A DNA stretch of 64,000 nucleotides from Rhizobium leguminosarum (GTDB taxonomy: Bacteria > Pseudomonadota > Alphaproteobacteria > Rhizobiales > Rhizobiaceae), in NCBI RefSeq assembly GCF_001652265.1, contig NZ_LWBS01000439.1, forward strand, positions 1 to 64,000. Reading direction: 5' to 3'. Of the stretch, positions 63,650 to 64,000 are shown in pieces. Numbering within the stretch: position 1 is the stretch's first letter; the number at the start of each line of letters is the position of its first letter. The position numbers and the translations under genes are program-made. The notes under the pieces were generated by a model. That model did not search any database. It saw nothing but the letters and a program-made list of their open reading frames with translations, and was not told the DNA's origin.

Positions 63650-64000
63650 AAACGGCCGCCGCGCCATTCGAAACGGTCAGCCTGTTGTATATTGTCAATC
63701 AGGCTGCTTTCGCGCCGGCGTCATCGAGACCTTCGATATCGGCGGCCAGCGCCATCTCGATTGCGGCAAGCTGGCCTCGAACCAAATGGCGATGTCTGTC
63801 GGCAATCGTACGATGAATTTCGCCCGATCAAGGACATGCGGGCTTCGCGGAGCAGTAGGACGATGCTGTGCTGGGTTAACCCAACCACGCAGAGAGCGCC
63901 GCCAGCTTGCAATGTCCGCACCCACATTCCATGACCCGCGCCCATACTCCGTACTTTGCTTTCGGTCACTCCAAGCCGTCTTCGTCGGCTTTACCACGAC
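63650..64000. other. Gap to window end, no convincing gene
   Basis: A minus-strand stretch, 63699-63824, reads HRTIADRHRHLVRGQLAAIEM and on to a TGA like the end of a real protein, but a stop lies just upstream in its frame, so it is at most a fragment. CAGCCTG (63678) and CAGGCTG (63700) form a 7-bp inverted repeat after mqsA without a T-run. Confidence 0.35.

Noticed and set aside
63695..63997. Minus-strand open frame of 100 codons at the window end
   Set aside because: Composition is not protein-like and another frame over the same bases looks more natural but is interrupted; kept only as a possible fragment.
1..64000. CRISPR arrays, tRNA, rRNA and replication origin
   Set aside because: No regularly spaced repeats, no cloverleaf or ribosomal RNA text, and no repABC genes were seen on either strand.

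Overview
The window looks like part of a plasmid or chromid of Rhizobium or a close relative (Rhizobiales). The evidence is the high G+C content with strong alpha-proteobacterial codon bias, a RIME-type intergenic palindrome (58362-58535), a VirB type IV secretion operon of the rhizobial plasmid kind, an EcfG-type sigma factor with matching promoter motifs, and many ABC/TRAP uptake and catabolic operons with GntR, Lrp and AraC regulators. I saw no rRNA or tRNA gene and no CRISPR array. No replication gene, relaxase or VirD4 coupling protein is present.

Layout. (1) 1-3.5 kb: a frameshifted IS66-type transposase, an unexplained long inverted repeat, a nucleotidyltransferase-HEPN protein and a DUF3072 protein. 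(2) 3.6-13.8 kb, minus strand: a compact mating-pair-formation operon in the order trbM/kikA-like, virB1, 2, 3, 4, 5, eexN-like, virB6, 7, 8, 9, 10, 11. Divergent from it is a small winged-helix gene, possibly the RctA-type repressor, with a 20-bp palindrome just before its start codon. (3) 14.6-23.8 kb, plus strand: four overlapping or nearly overlapping genes that package at least eight catalytic-type domains: GT; GT+UDP-galactopyranose mutase; GT+Gfo/Idh/MocA+MDR dehydrogenase; GT+clan-A glycosidase. A good EcfG-type promoter (GGAAC-N17-GGTT) precedes the first gene. (4) 23.9-31.2 kb: small stress-type genes (membrane protein, DUF892 ferritin-like, Crp/Fnr regulator, small hypotheticals, fluoroacetate-dehalogenase-like hydrolase, CheY-like receiver), several with EcfG-type promoters. 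(5) 31.9-34.4 kb: an orphan TadG/TadE/TadE trio. (6) 34.5-45.6 kb: a hydroxyproline/D-amino-acid catabolic operon (ABC importer, DapA-like lyase/deaminase, FAD oxidase, aldehyde dehydrogenase, proline-racemase-superfamily enzyme, two SDRs) divergent from a GntR regulator and a ProC-like gene. (7) 45.6-55 kb: XRE-cupin regulator and class III aminotransferase; an AraC regulator broken by one missing base; dadA-alr with an AsnC/Lrp regulator; and a DapA-like/FAD-oxidase pair with a GntR regulator. (8) 55.2-60.3 kb: an L-idonate-dehydrogenase-like gene with a TRAP transporter and a FadR-type regulator. (9) 60.6-64 kb: a crp remnant, an EcfG-type sigma factor, a small secreted protein with an EcfG-type promoter and a terminator, a broken poly-gamma-glutamate-hydrolase-family gene, and an MqsR/MqsA toxin-antitoxin pair.

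How the parts fit. I see three themes: conjugation under local repression; a general-stress regulon that includes an unusual fused glycan-assembly operon; and scavenging of amino acids (probably D-amino acids and hydroxyprolines) and sugar acids, each unit with its own regulator and candidate operator. The most novel part is the fused glycosyltransferase operon at 14.6-23.8 kb. All functions are inferred from sequence patterns only.
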